NCBI GenBank assembly: GCA_007130855.1
Contig: SLRS01000107.1
Coordinates: forward strand, 1-46,247
DNA from: Trueperaceae bacterium
GTDB taxonomy: Bacteria > Deinococcota > Deinococci > Deinococcales > Trueperaceae
DNA: 46,247 nucleotides
Direction: 5' to 3'
The notes under the pieces are model-generated. The model was not told the origin of the DNA. It worked only from the letters and a program-made list of their open reading frames with translations, and searched no databases. Position numbers and translations under genes: made by a program. Below are positions 8,737 to 18,049 of this stretch, one piece after another (within the stretch, counting starts at the first letter, position 1; each line of letters opens with the position of its first letter).

Positions 8737-10088
8737 TGCGCCCGACGTCCAGCCCTGGGGCGCTCGAGCGCTTGGCGCTGGCCGCAGCCATCTCGGCATC
8801 GGTCCTCGCGCCGCTGAACTCGACCATGATCGTGGTGGTCCTCCCCGCGCTGCTGGCCGACCTCCGAGCGCCGCTCGCCTGGGGCAGTTGGATCGTGGTG
8901 TCGTACCTGGTGGCGATGGCCGCCGTGCTGCCCTTGGGCGGCAGCCTCGGCGACCGCTTCGGCCAGCGGCGGATGATGCTGCTCGGGCTGGCCGGCTTCA
9001 CCCTCGCGAGCCTGCTCGCAGCCGTCGCGTGGCGCGTCGAGGTGCTGGTGCTGGCGCGCACCGTCCAGGCGATCACCGGCGCGAGCGCCATCCCCAATGG
9101 CATCGCCCTGATCCGCACGCTGGTGCCCAAGACTCGGCAGGCGCGCACCTTCGGACTGCTGGGCGCCGGCACCGGCGTGGCCGCGGCCATCGGGCCGCCG
9201 CTGGGCGGGCTGGTCAGCGATCTCCTCGGCTGGCGCTGGATCTTCGCCGTCAACCTGGTCGTCTTGTTGCCGGGTCTGGTGCTCGTGGCGCACCTGCCGG
9301 CTCTCGCTGCCTCACGCAGGAGTGGTCGCTTCGACGTCCTCGGCGCCACCCTGCTGCTCCTGACGCTGGTGGCGGCGGCGCTCGGCGCGACGGTCTGGCG
9401 TGTCCCCGGCGTACCCGCGCTGGCGGTGCCGGCGCTCCTCACCCTGGCGCTGGCCGCCGGTCGCTGGTTCGTCGTGCACAGCCGTCGAGCCACCGCTCCG
9501 GTGCTGCGGCTCGCGCTGCTGCGACGGCCCGGCTTCCTGGCCGCCGGCGCCACCGTGGCGACGAGCAACCTGGTCATGTACACGGTCTTCCTGGCGCTGC
9601 CGCTGTTCTTGGCCCAGCGCGTGGGCTGGGGCGTGCGAGAGGTGGGCTGGGTGTTGGCGGGCATGTCGCTGGCCATGCTCGTGTTCGGGCCTGTGGGAGG
9701 TGCCTTGGCCGATCGCCTGGGTCGGCGCGGGCCGGCCCTCGCCGGCACACTGATCGCGGTGGCGGGCACGGCACCGTTCGTGGCGATCGCCGCCGACTGG
9801 CCCTGGTGGGCATACCTGACGCTGCTCGTGACGATCGGCGTCGGCATCGGCCTCACCAGTGCACCGATCCAGGCGGCTGCCATGCAGGCTGCCGAGGCGG
9901 GCGAGGCGTCACAAGCGGCCGGCCTCTACTCGACCATGCGCTACACCGGCAGCATCGTCGGCACCGCCGCCCTCGCCGCGGTGTTGGGCGACGCCGGCGA
10001 GGTCGCTGCGTTCCGGTTGCTGTTCGTGCTCGTGATCGTCGCGGCGTTGGCCTCGGTGGCGAGCGCGGCGAGCCTGCCACGCGGCTGA
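8736..10088 (+). CDS. MFS exporter, DHA2-like drug:proton antiporter family
   Basis: A 450-residue membrane protein with 12-14 hydrophobic spans. It has the family's early LNSTMIVVVLPAL, the motif-A loop GGSLGDRFGQRRMM after the second span, the R-x-x-Q-A element (ARTVQAITGASAIPNG), and motif C in the fifth span (GAGTGVAAAIGPPLGG), which marks antiporters that export. The second half has the matching GGALADRLGRRGP. The start overlaps the stop of the phosphotransferase subunit by one base. Co-translation with a drug-kinase-like enzyme suggests the two act on one compound or its phosphorylated form, but the substrate is not known. It ends just before a perfect palindrome that likely serves as terminator. 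Confidence 0.88.
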   Translation: MRPTSSPGALERLALAAAISASVLAPLNSTMIVVVLPALLADLRAPLAWGSWIVVSYLVAMAAVLPLGGSLGDRFGQRRMMLLGLAGFTLASLLAAVAWRVEVLVLARTVQAITGASAIPNGIALIRTLVPKTRQARTFGLLGAGTGVAAAIGPPLGGLVSDLLGWRWIFAVNLVVLLPGLVLVAHLPALAASRRSGRFDVLGATLLLLTLVAAALGATVWRVPGVPALAVPALLTLALAAGRWFVVHSRRATAPVLRLALLRRPGFLAAGATVATSNLVMYTVFLALPLFLAQRVGWGVREVGWVLAGMSLAMLVFGPVGGALADRLGRRGPALAGTLIAVAGTAPFVAIAADWPWWAYLTLLVTIGVGIGLTSAPIQAAAMQAAEAGEASQAAGLYSTMRYTGSIVGTAALAAVLGDAGEVAAFRLLFVLVIVAALASVASAASLPRG

Positions 10089-10102
10089 GCGGCCGCTCAG
10101 CC
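10083..10102. terminator. Palindromic terminator between convergent genes
   Basis: A perfect 20-base palindrome (GGCTGAGCGGCCGCTCAGCC) spans the stop of the MFS gene and the four-base gap to the convergent gene that ends at 10106. A second copy of GCTCAGCC follows at once. It folds the same way from either strand. No T-run is seen. Confidence 0.6.
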
Positions 10103-10105
10103 CGC

Positions 10106-11026
10106 TCAGCCGCCGTGACGCAGCGCCACCACGTCGTGCAGGAGCGGCGTGGCGCGCACGCTGACGCTGCGCCCGCGCGGCTCGGCACGCACCTCGGCCA
10201 GGCCGAAGTAGGCGAAGAAGCGCTCCAGGACCCGGCCGCGGAAGCAGTGTTCGAACTGCCCGCGCGCATCGACCCGGGAGCGGCCGGCGGTCGTGACGGG
10301 CACGAGCGGCTCGAACACGTCCTCGATGCCGGGAAAGGCCCTGAGCCAACGCTCGACGTAGAACGTCGCCGGGCGCGTCGAGTGCCCGAAGCGCACGAGC
10401 AGCACGAGCGCGAAGGCGAAGCTGGCCTGGACGATCGGCACGCGCGGGAAGCCGTCGAGCGACGACCATTCGAGGCGCGTCGCATACGTGCGCAGCAACG
10501 CCGGGTACACGCCGGCCAAGCCGTGGCGCTCGAACGACGCGCGCCCCTTGCGGGTGAGCTGGAACGTGCCTCGGTGCTTGCGCATCAGCCCGGCGAAGGT
10601 GGCCACCAAGCGCGCCACGTGGAGCGACATGAAGGCCGACTCGCTGGTGACCTTGGGTCGCTGCCGCTCGAACGGCAGCACGCCGTGCTCCTCGTACACG
10701 CGCCGTTCGATCGTCGCGCACAGGCCGGGCGGCAGGTAGCCGCTCGCGGTGGCCTTCGCGGGCGACTCGAGGAGCGCCTCGAAGAGCGGACCGAGCAGCG
10801 CCGTCACCGGCGCCCTCGGCGCGCGGGCCAGGACGTCGGCGAACACCAGCACGTCGGTGGCCTCGAACGGATCCTCCAGCAACTCGGCGAGCGCGTTGGG
10901 CGAGAGGCCCGCCAGGTCCTCGTTCGGGGCGGTGTTCCACAGCTCGAAGACCGCCTCGAGCGTCGCCTCGTCGATCTCGAGGCCGTCCTCGTCGAGCAGC
11001 GGGAAGTCCTCCGGGTCGTAGCTCAG
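10106..11026 (-). CDS. Uncharacterised conserved protein
   Basis: About 306 residues, cytoplasmic, with an acidic N-terminus. The stretch ELWNTAPNEDLAGLSPNALA, then LLEDPFEATDVLVF, and later ALLESPAKATASGYLPPGL resembles a widespread bacterial family of unknown function that I remember only from its pattern (LSP, then a short block, then KATAKGNLPR). The middle (KHRGTFQLTRKGRASFERHG) looks like a winged-helix wing. The start is unclear: there is no ATG, GTG or TTG near the conserved region. The nearest candidate is CTG at 11026-11024, overlapping the stop of the upstream dehydrogenase (CTGA). The longer frame reaching back to 11737 only crosses that dehydrogenase out of phase and is not part of the gene. 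Likely translationally coupled to it. Confidence 0.65.
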   Translation of the reverse strand: MSYDPEDFPLLDEDGLEIDEATLEAVFELWNTAPNEDLAGLSPNALAELLEDPFEATDVLVFADVLARAPRAPVTALLGPLFEALLESPAKATASGYLPPGLCATIERRVYEEHGVLPFERQRPKVTSESAFMSLHVARLVATFAGLMRKHRGTFQLTRKGRASFERHGLAGVYPALLRTYATRLEWSSLDGFPRVPIVQASFAFALVLLVRFGHSTRPATFYVERWLRAFPGIEDVFEPLVPVTTAGRSRVDARGQFEHCFRGRVLERFFAYFGLAEVRAEPRGRSVSVRATPLLHDVVALRHGG

Positions 11027-12021
11027 CGCGTCACCGCCACCCAGCCGGCCTCGCGACTGCTCGCCTTGATCGCGTCGAGCACCCGCATGTTCGCGACACC
11101 GTCGGCGAGCGGCAGCGGCACCGGCCGGTCCTCGAGGACCGCGCGCCCGAAGGCCTCGGCCTGCAGCGTGTACTGGTCGGCCTCGAAGACCTGCTCGTCG
11201 ATGCCCTGATCGGTCTCGTGCCAGAGCCTGCAGGGGCCGTCCTGTGGGGCATTGAAGGGGATCTCGAGCGCCACGCGCCCGCGGCTGCCGAACGCCTCGG
11301 CACGCTGGTGAGGCCACATCTGCGTCGCGCACGAGAACGTCGACGTGCGTCCGCCGCCGAAGTCGAGCAGCGCGCTGACCAGGCGATCGACGCCCAACTC
11401 GGGATCCAGGTCCACGGTCGCGACCACCCGGTTGGGCTCGGAGCCGAACAGGTAGCGAGCCAGCGACACGTCGTAGCAACCGATGTCCATCAACCCGCCG
11501 CCACCGGCCTCGGGCTGGTTGCGGATGTTGGCGGGATCGCGTTGGTCGTACGAGAAGTGGGAATGGACCTGCTGCAGGTCGCCGATGGCGCCCTCGTCGA
11601 CGAGGCGCTTGGCTTCGAGCCATTGCGGATGGAAGCGGTACATGAAGGCTTCCATCACCTTGCGCTCGGGTCGCTCGCGCGCCGCCCGTGCAAGGCGCTC
11701 GGCATCGGCACCATCCATGCCCAGCGGCTTCTCGCACAGCACGTGCTTGCCGGCTTCCAGCGCGCGGATCGACCAGTCGACGTGGAGGTTGTTGGGGAGC
11801 GGCACGTAGACGGCGTCGACGTCGGCATCGGCCAGGAGCGCCTCGTAACTGCCGTGGGCGCGCGCGATGCGCAGCGCCTGGGCGGCCTCACGGGCGGCGT
11901 CCTCGCGCCGTGAGGCGATCGCGACCACCTCGGCGTTGCGGGCCTTGACCAGGCCCGGGACGACCTTGTCGCGGGCGATGCGTGCGGTGCTGAGGATCCC
12001 CCAGCGAACGCGCTCTGGCAT
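11023..12021 (-). CDS. Gfo/Idh/MocA-family oxidoreductase, sugar or dihydrodiol dehydrogenase type
   Basis: A 332-residue NAD(P)-dependent dehydrogenase. The start VRWGILSTARIARDKVVPG and the motif KHVLCEKPLGMD, followed by MEAFMYRFHPQW and GGGLMDIGCYDVSLARYLFG, match the branch that includes bacterial D-xylose dehydrogenase and dimeric dihydrodiol dehydrogenase. This branch differs from the ThuB-like enzyme at 5036. The start at 12021 has GGGAGGT about ten bases upstream. The upstream gap (12022-12132) separates it from the V-ATPase operon and contains that operon's hairpin. The stop overlaps the possible CTG start of the next gene. The substrate cannot be named. Confidence 0.87.
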   Translation of the reverse strand: MPERVRWGILSTARIARDKVVPGLVKARNAEVVAIASRREDAAREAAQALRIARAHGSYEALLADADVDAVYVPLPNNLHVDWSIRALEAGKHVLCEKPLGMDGADAERLARAARERPERKVMEAFMYRFHPQWLEAKRLVDEGAIGDLQQVHSHFSYDQRDPANIRNQPEAGGGGLMDIGCYDVSLARYLFGSEPNRVVATVDLDPELGVDRLVSALLDFGGGRTSTFSCATQMWPHQRAEAFGSRGRVALEIPFNAPQDGPCRLWHETDQGIDEQVFEADQYTLQAEAFGRAVLEDRPVPLPLADGVANMRVLDAIKASSREAGWVAVTR

Positions 12022-12081
12022 GATCCATACCTCCCGGGCGAGCGGCGTCCAGGATACCGCGGACGGCGCGCCGCCAGACGG

Positions 12082-12120
12082 CGCTGCGCGGCCCGGCGCC
12101 GAACGCCGGGCCGCGCAGCG
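12082..12120 (-). terminator. Long hairpin ending the V-ATPase operon
   Basis: Arms of 17 perfect base pairs (12082-12098 and 12104-12120) close a five-base loop, only 12 bases after the stop of the K subunit gene. No T-run follows in the leftward direction, so it may act with Rho or as a stability element. Confidence 0.65.
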
Positions 12121-12132
12121 GGGGCGAGACGC

Positions 12133-12600
12133 CTACAGCGTGGCTTGGATGAAGACCAAGACGAACAGCGCCACGGTCTCGACGATGCCGATCGCCATGA
12201 GGTAGTTGCCCAAGCCCTTGCCGGTATCGCCCAGGGCGTCGGCAGCCGCCGCGCCGACGCGACCCTGCGCGAAGGCCGAGGCGGCCATCCCCAGGCCGCC
12301 GAAGAGGCCGGCGGCCATCATCGCCGGAAACCCGACGAAATCGCCGGCCTCCACGCGCTCGACGGCGACACGCACCAGCGCGTTCATCAGGATCATCCCG
12401 TAGATCGTCTGCGACAACGGCGCACCGATGAAGGTGACGAGGATGAACGGCACGGGCTTGTCCTGCGCGTAGCAGCGCTTCCAGACGCCGACCGCGGAGA
12501 GCGCGGCGGCACCGGTGCCGAAGGCCGAGCCGACCGCGGCGATTCCCAGAACGGCTGCGGCGCCGGCCTGACCGAGCGAGAGCATCACCTCGGGGTCCAT
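12133..12600 (-). CDS. atpK: V-type ATPase subunit K (membrane rotor ring)
   Basis: The ring subunit that carries ions through the membrane. With 155 residues it is a duplicated four-helix form, like Enterococcus NtpK, and not the two-helix form of Thermus. Each half shows the glycine-rich helix. Likely ion ligands are Gln64 in PLSQTIYG, Gln112 in AFAQGR and Glu141 in GIVETV. Tyr67 and Ser63 sit where the Na+-binding Enterococcus ring has Tyr and Thr. GAAGGAGAACC lies just before the start at 12600. It is the last gene of the operon and overlaps the end of subunit I by 16 bases. Confidence 0.93.
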   Translation of the reverse strand: MDPEVMLSLGQAGAAAVLGIAAVGSAFGTGAAALSAVGVWKRCYAQDKPVPFILVTFIGAPLSQTIYGMILMNALVRVAVERVEAGDFVGFPAMMAAGLFGGLGMAASAFAQGRVGAAAADALGDTGKGLGNYLMAIGIVETVALFVLVFIQATL

Positions 12601-14423
12601 GATGGTTCTCCTTCTGTGTCCCTGGGCACGTTGCGTGCAAATGGGCGATAGGGGTGCCCGGTCCAGGACAGGCCGAGGTGGCCCGCGAACTCGAGCGTGT
12701 TGAGGCGGACGCCGTGGACCAAGACGCCCATGGCCGCGAGCAGGATGTTGAGCGTGTGGCCGAAGAACAAGACCAGGGCACTGACCACGCCACCGATGAA
12801 GCCGCCGAGGCCGATCGAGGCCGCGAGCGCGTTGAAGGACTCGGCGACCGCGAAGGTCGCGGCGCCGACGGCGAACAGCCGCACGTAGGAGACCACGTCG
12901 ACGAAGTTGCTCACCAGGTTCAGCGGCAGCATCGCGTGGGTGAACCACTCCTGGCGCAGCCGGCGCCACGGCGTGATGAACGTGGCGATCAGCACCACAC
13001 CGACCACCAGCGACACCCAGGCGAGCGGCGGGAAGGGCTCACCGAGCACCAGCTGAAGGGCGAGGAAGTACATGGTCCAGGTGGTCGCGATCCACCCCAG
13101 CTCGACCAGCGCGCGCGTGGAGTTGATGAAGCGCACCACGTTCCAAGCGTGTGCCAGGGTGAGGTGCAGCACACCGATGGTGAAGGCCAGGGTCATCACG
13201 TTGCGCTCGTCGGTCAACCAGTCGAGCTGCAAGGCGCCGAGCGCGCCGGGCAGCGCCGCTACGCCGAAGTAGTTGCCGGTCGCGACGCCCCAGGCGATCG
13301 TGCCGATCGAGAGCACCCGCATCAAGCGGACCACCCGTTCCGAGGACGGCGGCAGGCGCCGTCGGAAGACCTCGGTCAGCACCAGGAACAGCAGCCCGTA
13401 GCCGGCGTCCCCGACGATCATCGCGAAGAAGATGCCGAAGAAGATCAGGAACGGCACGCTGATGTCCACCTGCCCGTAGGCCGGCACCACACCGAGGAAG
13501 GAGAACAGCGGCCGGATGGACTCCACCCAGCGCGGATTGCGGATCAGGGTAGGCGCGGTGCCGGGATCGGCCACCTCGGTGATCCACAGGCCCCAGCCGC
13601 GCTCGCGCGCGAGCGCAGTCAAGCGCTCGATCTCGTCGGCCGGCACGAAGCCGCGCAGCACCGCCACGGCGCCGACCGTCTCCATGGCCGCGCGCGCCTC
13701 CTCGAAGTGCAGCTCGTCCTCGCTGCGGCGCAGCCAGCGCTCGACGTCCATGCGGCGGCTGCTCAGGACCGCGAGCCGCTCGTGCGTGCGGCGCAGCTCG
13801 GCGTCCACCGCCTCGATCTCCTGGGCGAGCCGCTCGGGGGACTGCTCGGGCAGCGCGACCTCGTCGGGCACCTCCGCCGCAGCCACCGCGTCGAGACTGC
13901 CCACCAGCGCCAGCGCGAGGCGCTGCCGATCGCGACCGAGCTCGACCCAGGTGGCGTCGGCCACCGGCTCCGGCGGCCGTCGCAGCGGCGGGCGTGCCAG
14001 GCGGACGCCGACGCCGTCGGCCTCGAGCTGCGCGACCGTTGCCGGGTCGAAGGCGCCGAACGGCTCGAGTTGCCGGCGCTGGAAGTCGAGTTCGTCGTGG
14101 GTGCGCCGCAGGTCCTCGAGCCGCGTGGCGAGCCGCTCGACCTCGTCGACGATCTCCTCGGCGCTGGTGGCACCACTCGGCCCGTCCGGTGTCGGCGCAG
14201 CGGCGCCGCGTCTCGCGCGGCGCCGCTCCGAGGCCGCGGCATCGAGCACGGTGGCGGCGCGCCGCGCGCTGTCGAGCCGGGCGCGGGTGACGCTCACGGC
14301 CTCGGCGGCGGGCCCGCGGGTCTCGACCAGGTGCATCACGCCCGCGTCTTGCAAGGCGGCGAGCGTCGCCGCTTGATCGCTGGCGGCGGCCGCGAGGGTG
14401 ACCTCCTTCATCGTCACGATCAT
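12585..14423 (-). CDS. atpI: V-type ATPase subunit I (stator membrane subunit a)
   Basis: A 612-residue stator subunit. The first 320 or so residues form a cytoplasmic arm with coiled coils (VDEVERLATRLEDLRRTHDE and a later ELRRTHERLAVLSSRR). The second half has about seven membrane spans, with VVPAYGQVDISVPFLIFFG and FFAMIVGDAGYGLLFL. The functional arginine is probably in SYVRLFAVGAATFAVAESFN, which matches the family pattern. It makes the ion half-channels beside the K ring. The start [12 protein letters not shown] at 14423 overlaps the D-subunit stop as ATGA. The longer frame upstream of it is an out-of-phase reading of subunit D and is rejected. Confidence 0.93.
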   Translation of the reverse strand: MIVTMKEVTLAAAASDQAATLAALQDAGVMHLVETRGPAAEAVSVTRARLDSARRAATVLDAAASERRRARRGAAAPTPDGPSGATSAEEIVDEVERLATRLEDLRRTHDELDFQRRQLEPFGAFDPATVAQLEADGVGVRLARPPLRRPPEPVADATWVELGRDRQRLALALVGSLDAVAAAEVPDEVALPEQSPERLAQEIEAVDAELRRTHERLAVLSSRRMDVERWLRRSEDELHFEEARAAMETVGAVAVLRGFVPADEIERLTALARERGWGLWITEVADPGTAPTLIRNPRWVESIRPLFSFLGVVPAYGQVDISVPFLIFFGIFFAMIVGDAGYGLLFLVLTEVFRRRLPPSSERVVRLMRVLSIGTIAWGVATGNYFGVAALPGALGALQLDWLTDERNVMTLAFTIGVLHLTLAHAWNVVRFINSTRALVELGWIATTWTMYFLALQLVLGEPFPPLAWVSLVVGVVLIATFITPWRRLRQEWFTHAMLPLNLVSNFVDVVSYVRLFAVGAATFAVAESFNALAASIGLGGFIGGVVSALVLFFGHTLNILLAAMGVLVHGVRLNTLEFAGHLGLSWTGHPYRPFARNVPRDTEGEPSWTPR

Positions 14424-15025
14424 GCGGCGCGCTCCCGCTCCAACGTCTTGGCCTTGGCGATCTTGGCGCGCACGACCTCGGCCGCCTGGAGGTCGCCCAG
14501 GGCGATGCGGATGATCCGCAGCGCCTCTTGCGCCTCGGGGATCTTGACCTTCTCGAACAGGTTCACGCGCTGGCTCGTGAGGCGCAGCTCGTCGGCGAGG
14601 CGGCTGCGCTGCTCGGCCAGCACGCGGCGCCGCAAGCGCAGCGTCAGCAGACGTTCGAGCACGAGCAACGCATCGTCGAGCCACGACGCCGTGGCGTCCA
14701 GTGGCGGCGCCACGCGCTGCCAGCTGACCCCCTCGAACGTCGGCAAGGTCACGCCCGCCACGCTCGTCTCGGTCGTGCGGACCTCCTCGAGCGAGAGGAA
14801 CGACAGCAGCGGCGCGGGCTCGGCCCACAACTCGATCCAGCTCTCCAACTCGCGCCGGATGGCGGCCTCTTCCTCGCTGGCCTCCTGCAGCGCGACCTCG
14901 ACCCGGCGCAGTTCGACCTGCAGCTGCTGCTGCTTCAGCCGCAACGTCGGCAGGTAGCGCTCGTAGCGGGCCAGCGCATCGCGCTGGCGCTTGAGCTCTT
15001 GCTTGGTGGCCTTGACGCGGCTCAC
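14420..15025 (-). CDS. atpD: V-type ATPase subunit D (central rotor shaft)
   Basis: A 201-residue central-axle protein that turns inside the A3B3 head. It is a long antiparallel coiled coil: the first helix begins [15 protein letters not shown], and the second contains [22 protein letters not shown], a conserved D-subunit element. The start is GTG at 15025 overlapping the B-subunit stop (GTGA). Its own stop overlaps the start of subunit I (ATGA). No separate F subunit gene is present in the operon, as in other operons of this type. Confidence 0.92.
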   Translation of the reverse strand: MSRVKATKQELKRQRDALARYERYLPTLRLKQQQLQVELRRVEVALQEASEEEAAIRRELESWIELWAEPAPLLSFLSLEEVRTTETSVAGVTLPTFEGVSWQRVAPPLDATASWLDDALLVLERLLTLRLRRRVLAEQRSRLADELRLTSQRVNLFEKVKIPEAQEALRIIRIALGDLQAAEVVRAKIAKAKTLERERAA

Positions 15026-16320
15026 GCTGCGGCCGGCCAGTGGCGCTCGATCAGCGCCGTCGGCAGTCCCGTCTGGGCAGGCTCGAACGAGTCCGCCAGC
15101 AGGCGCCAGCACTCGTCGAGCGCGCGCTCCAGCGGGAGGTCGACCTCGAGGTCCATCAGGCGCACCTCGAAGCCCTCGCCGTAGCGCACCAGCTGCTCGT
15201 CCCAGTCGCTCATCCGGAAGCCCATCGCGCGCTTCTCCAGCGTTTCGCGATAGGCGGCGTAGAGCTGGATCATGGTGTTCATCAGCGGCCGATGATCGTC
15301 GCGGGTCGAGGCGTTCACCAGCTGCTTCAGCCGGCTGAGGCTGCCGAACGGCTCGATCCGACCGCCGCGCAGGTAGAACTGGCCCTCGGTGATGTAGCCG
15401 GTGTTGTCGGGCACCGGGTGCGTCACGTCGTCGCCGGGCATGGTGGTGACCGCGAGGATCGTGATCGAGCCGGCGTCGTCGAAGTCCACCGCCTTCTCGT
15501 AACGCGCCGCCAACTGGCTGTAGAGGTCGCCGGGGTAGCCGCGGTTCGACGGGATCTGCTCCATCGTGATGGCCACCTCCTTGAGCGCGTCGGCGTAGTT
15601 GGTCATGTCCGACAGCAAGACCAGCACACGCTGGCCGCTCAAGGCGAAGCGCTCCGCGACCGCCAGCACCAGGTCGGGCACCAGCAGGCACTCGACGGTG
15701 GGGTCGGCGGCGGTGTGGATGAACGCGACGGTGCGCGCCAGGGCGCCGGCCGCGTCGAGCGTGTCGCGGAAGTACAGGTAGTCGTCGTGCTTGAGCCCCA
15801 TGCCTCCGAGCACGATCCGGTCGACCTCGGCCTGGAGCGCGAGGCGTGCGAGCAGCTCGTGATAGGGCTCGCCCGGTACCGAGAAGATCGGCAGCTTCTG
15901 GCTCTCCACCAGCGAGTTGAACACGTCGATCATCGGGATGCCGGTGCGGACCATGGTCCGCGGGATGATGCGCTTGGCGGGGTTGACGGAGGGACCGGCG
16001 ATGTCGATACCCTCCTCGTCGATCTCGGGTCCGTTGTCGCGCGGACGCGCGGCCCCGTCGAACACCCGGCCCAGCAGAGCGTCGGAGGCGGGCACGCGCA
16101 TCGGCCGCCCCAGGAAGCGCACGCGGGCGTTCGTCGGCAGGCCGCGCACGCCGGCGAACACCTGCAAGAACGCGCGGCCCCCCTCGAGCCGCACGACCTG
16201 GGCCAGCGAGCTGCCGCCCTCCCAGGTGATCTGCGCCAACTCGCGGTAGGTGGCGTCGCCGGCGCTCACGGCGACGACGCTGCCGGTGATGCGCTCGAGG
16301 CGAGTGTAGGCCTTATGCAT
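15022..16320 (-). CDS. atpB: V-type ATPase subunit B (regulatory head subunit)
   Basis: Non-catalytic partner of subunit A in the hexameric head, 432 residues. It lacks a Walker A loop; the equivalent position reads [14 protein letters not shown]. Conserved B-type elements are present: [57 protein letters not shown], and an [11 protein letters not shown] element near residue 310. It begins eight bases before subunit A ends and overlaps the D start by four bases, so head and shaft subunits are translated together. Confidence 0.95.
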   Translation of the reverse strand: MHKAYTRLERITGSVVAVSAGDATYRELAQITWEGGSSLAQVVRLEGGRAFLQVFAGVRGLPTNARVRFLGRPMRVPASDALLGRVFDGAARPRDNGPEIDEEGIDIAGPSVNPAKRIIPRTMVRTGIPMIDVFNSLVESQKLPIFSVPGEPYHELLARLALQAEVDRIVLGGMGLKHDDYLYFRDTLDAAGALARTVAFIHTAADPTVECLLVPDLVLAVAERFALSGQRVLVLLSDMTNYADALKEVAITMEQIPSNRGYPGDLYSQLAARYEKAVDFDDAGSITILAVTTMPGDDVTHPVPDNTGYITEGQFYLRGGRIEPFGSLSRLKQLVNASTRDDHRPLMNTMIQLYAAYRETLEKRAMGFRMSDWDEQLVRYGEGFEVRLMDLEVDLPLERALDECWRLLADSFEPAQTGLPTALIERHWPAAA

Positions 16321-18049
16321 GCGCGTGCACCTCGGTCACCTCGGCGAGCGAGTGCACCCGCTCGCGCGCGGCGTCGAACTCGGGGCTCCCCCAGGGGGCG
16401 CGGTTCCACTCCTTGGTCGCCTGCGTCAGGTGCTGGTAGAAGCGGCGGGCGGCGTCCTTGTCGGCATGCGGCTGCGGCGAGCGCAGCATGCGCACGAGTT
16501 CGCCGAAGACCAGCGCCTGGCGCTCGGCGCCGGAGGCGCCGTCGACCGGGTCGAAGGCGTCTTGCTGCAAGTAGGCGGCGTCGAGGTATTCCGCCTGCAA
16601 GTAGCGGACGAAGTCGTCGAGCGCGGTCCCCTCCTCGCCGACCACCTTCATCATCTGCGCCACCTCGTTACCGCTGCGCAGCAGCGCGCGGGCGAAGGCG
16701 ACGTCGGCCCCGGGCACCACGCCGGGGTAGTGGCTCCAGCTGTCGAGCGGGTCGATGGCCGGGTAGCGGCGCGCATCGGAGCGCTCGCGCGAGAGACCGT
16801 GGAACGCGCCGACCACCTTGAGCGTCGACTGCGTGACTGGCTCCTCGAGGTTGCCGCCGGCCGGGCTGACGGTGCCGGCGATGGTGACGGAGCCTTGCGT
16901 ACCGTCGCGCAGCGCCACCAGCCCGCCGCGTTCGTAGAAGGCGGCGACCACGGACTCGAGGTAGGCCGGGAAGGCTTCCTCGCCCGGGATCTCCTCGAGC
17001 CTTCCGGACACCTCGCGCAGGGCCTGCGCCCAACGGCTGGTCGAGTCGGCCAGCAGCAGGACGTCGAGCCCCATCTGGCGGTAGTACTCGGCCAGCGTGA
17101 CCGCGGTGTAGACGCTCGCCTCGCGAGCCGCCACCGGCATGGAGCTGGTGTTACACACGATGACCGTGCGCTCCATCAGGCTGCGGCCGGTGCGCGGGTC
17201 GGTGAGTTCGGGGAACTCGCGCAGCGTCTCGACCACCTCGCCGGCGCGCTCGCCGCAGGCGGCCACCACCACCACGTCGACCTCGGCGTGGCGGCTCATG
17301 AGCTGCTGGAGCACCGTCTTGCCGGCACCGAACGGGCCTGGGATGCAGGAGGTGCCGCCCCGTGCCACCGGGAACAGGGTGTCGATGATGCGGATCTTGG
17401 TGACCAGGGGCTCCTGCGGGCGCAAGCGCTCACGATAGGCGCGGATCGGCAGCTTGACCGGCCAGCGCTGCAGCATGGTCACCTCGTGGCTGCGGCCGCG
17501 CTCGTCCTCGAGCGTGGCCACCACGTCCTCGACGGCGTGCTCGCCGCCGTCGATCAGGTCCTTCACCGTCAGCCAGCCGGTCAGGCCGAACGGCACCATC
17601 ACCCGGTGCTCGAACTCGCCTTCCGGCACGCTGCCGAGCGTGTCACCGGCGCGGACCGCGTCGCCCACACGAGCGCGCGGGGTGAAGGCCCAACGGCGCT
17701 CGCGGTCGATCGGCTCGAGGTAGCGTCCGCGCTCGAGGAAGTAGCCGCTCACGGCGGCGAGGTCGAAGAGGGGGTTTTGGAGGCCGTCGACGACCTGGCC
17801 GAGCAGGCCGGGCCCGAGTTCGGCGATCAACATCTCGCCCGTGAACTCGACCTGGCCACCGACGTACAGGCCGGTGGTGTCCTCGAAGACCTGGAGGTCG
17901 GCATAGTCGCCGCGCACGCGGATCAGCTCGGCCTTCAGCCGTAGGTCGTCGATGATGGCGTAGCCGACCTCGTTCTGCACGACGGGTTGATCGAAGACGG
18001 CGGTGATCAGCGAACCGCTCACCGAGACGATGCGGCCGAGGTTAGCCAT
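16313..18049 (-). CDS. atpA: V-type ATPase subunit A (catalytic subunit)
   Basis: Catalytic ATP-binding subunit of the soluble head, 578 residues, the usual family length. The Walker A loop GPFGAGKT is at residues 238-245, followed by the catalytic-site block [19 protein letters not shown], and later [28 protein letters not shown]. The non-homologous insert typical of V-type A subunits is present ([19 protein letters not shown] near residue 105). It overlaps the upstream DUF2764 gene and the downstream B gene, each by eight bases. It could hydrolyse or make ATP depending on the ion gradient. Confidence 0.96.
   Translation of the reverse strand: MANLGRIVSVSGSLITAVFDQPVVQNEVGYAIIDDLRLKAELIRVRGDYADLQVFEDTTGLYVGGQVEFTGEMLIAELGPGLLGQVVDGLQNPLFDLAAVSGYFLERGRYLEPIDRERRWAFTPRARVGDAVRAGDTLGSVPEGEFEHRVMVPFGLTGWLTVKDLIDGGEHAVEDVVATLEDERGRSHEVTMLQRWPVKLPIRAYRERLRPQEPLVTKIRIIDTLFPVARGGTSCIPGPFGAGKTVLQQLMSRHAEVDVVVVAACGERAGEVVETLREFPELTDPRTGRSLMERTVIVCNTSSMPVAAREASVYTAVTLAEYYRQMGLDVLLLADSTSRWAQALREVSGRLEEIPGEEAFPAYLESVVAAFYERGGLVALRDGTQGSVTIAGTVSPAGGNLEEPVTQSTLKVVGAFHGLSRERSDARRYPAIDPLDSWSHYPGVVPGADVAFARALLRSGNEVAQMMKVVGEEGTALDDFVRYLQAEYLDAAYLQQDAFDPVDGASGAERQALVFGELVRMLRSPQPHADKDAARRFYQHLTQATKEWNRAPWGSPEFDAARERVHSLAEVTEVHAHA

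Noticed and set aside
8336-9883. Long antisense frames opposite the phosphotransferase and MFS genes
   Set aside because: They are Arg/Ser/Pro-rich mirror frames caused by high GC; the plus-strand genes have clear families.
10106-11737. A 543-codon leftward frame that looks like one large protein
   Set aside because: Its first 240 codons run out of phase through the Gfo/Idh gene, are Arg/Ala/Gly-rich and match no family; only the last 306 codons look coding.
11483-11948. Plus-strand frames opposite the second Gfo/Idh gene
   Set aside because: They have no ribosome site or family pattern and are shadows of the leftward gene.
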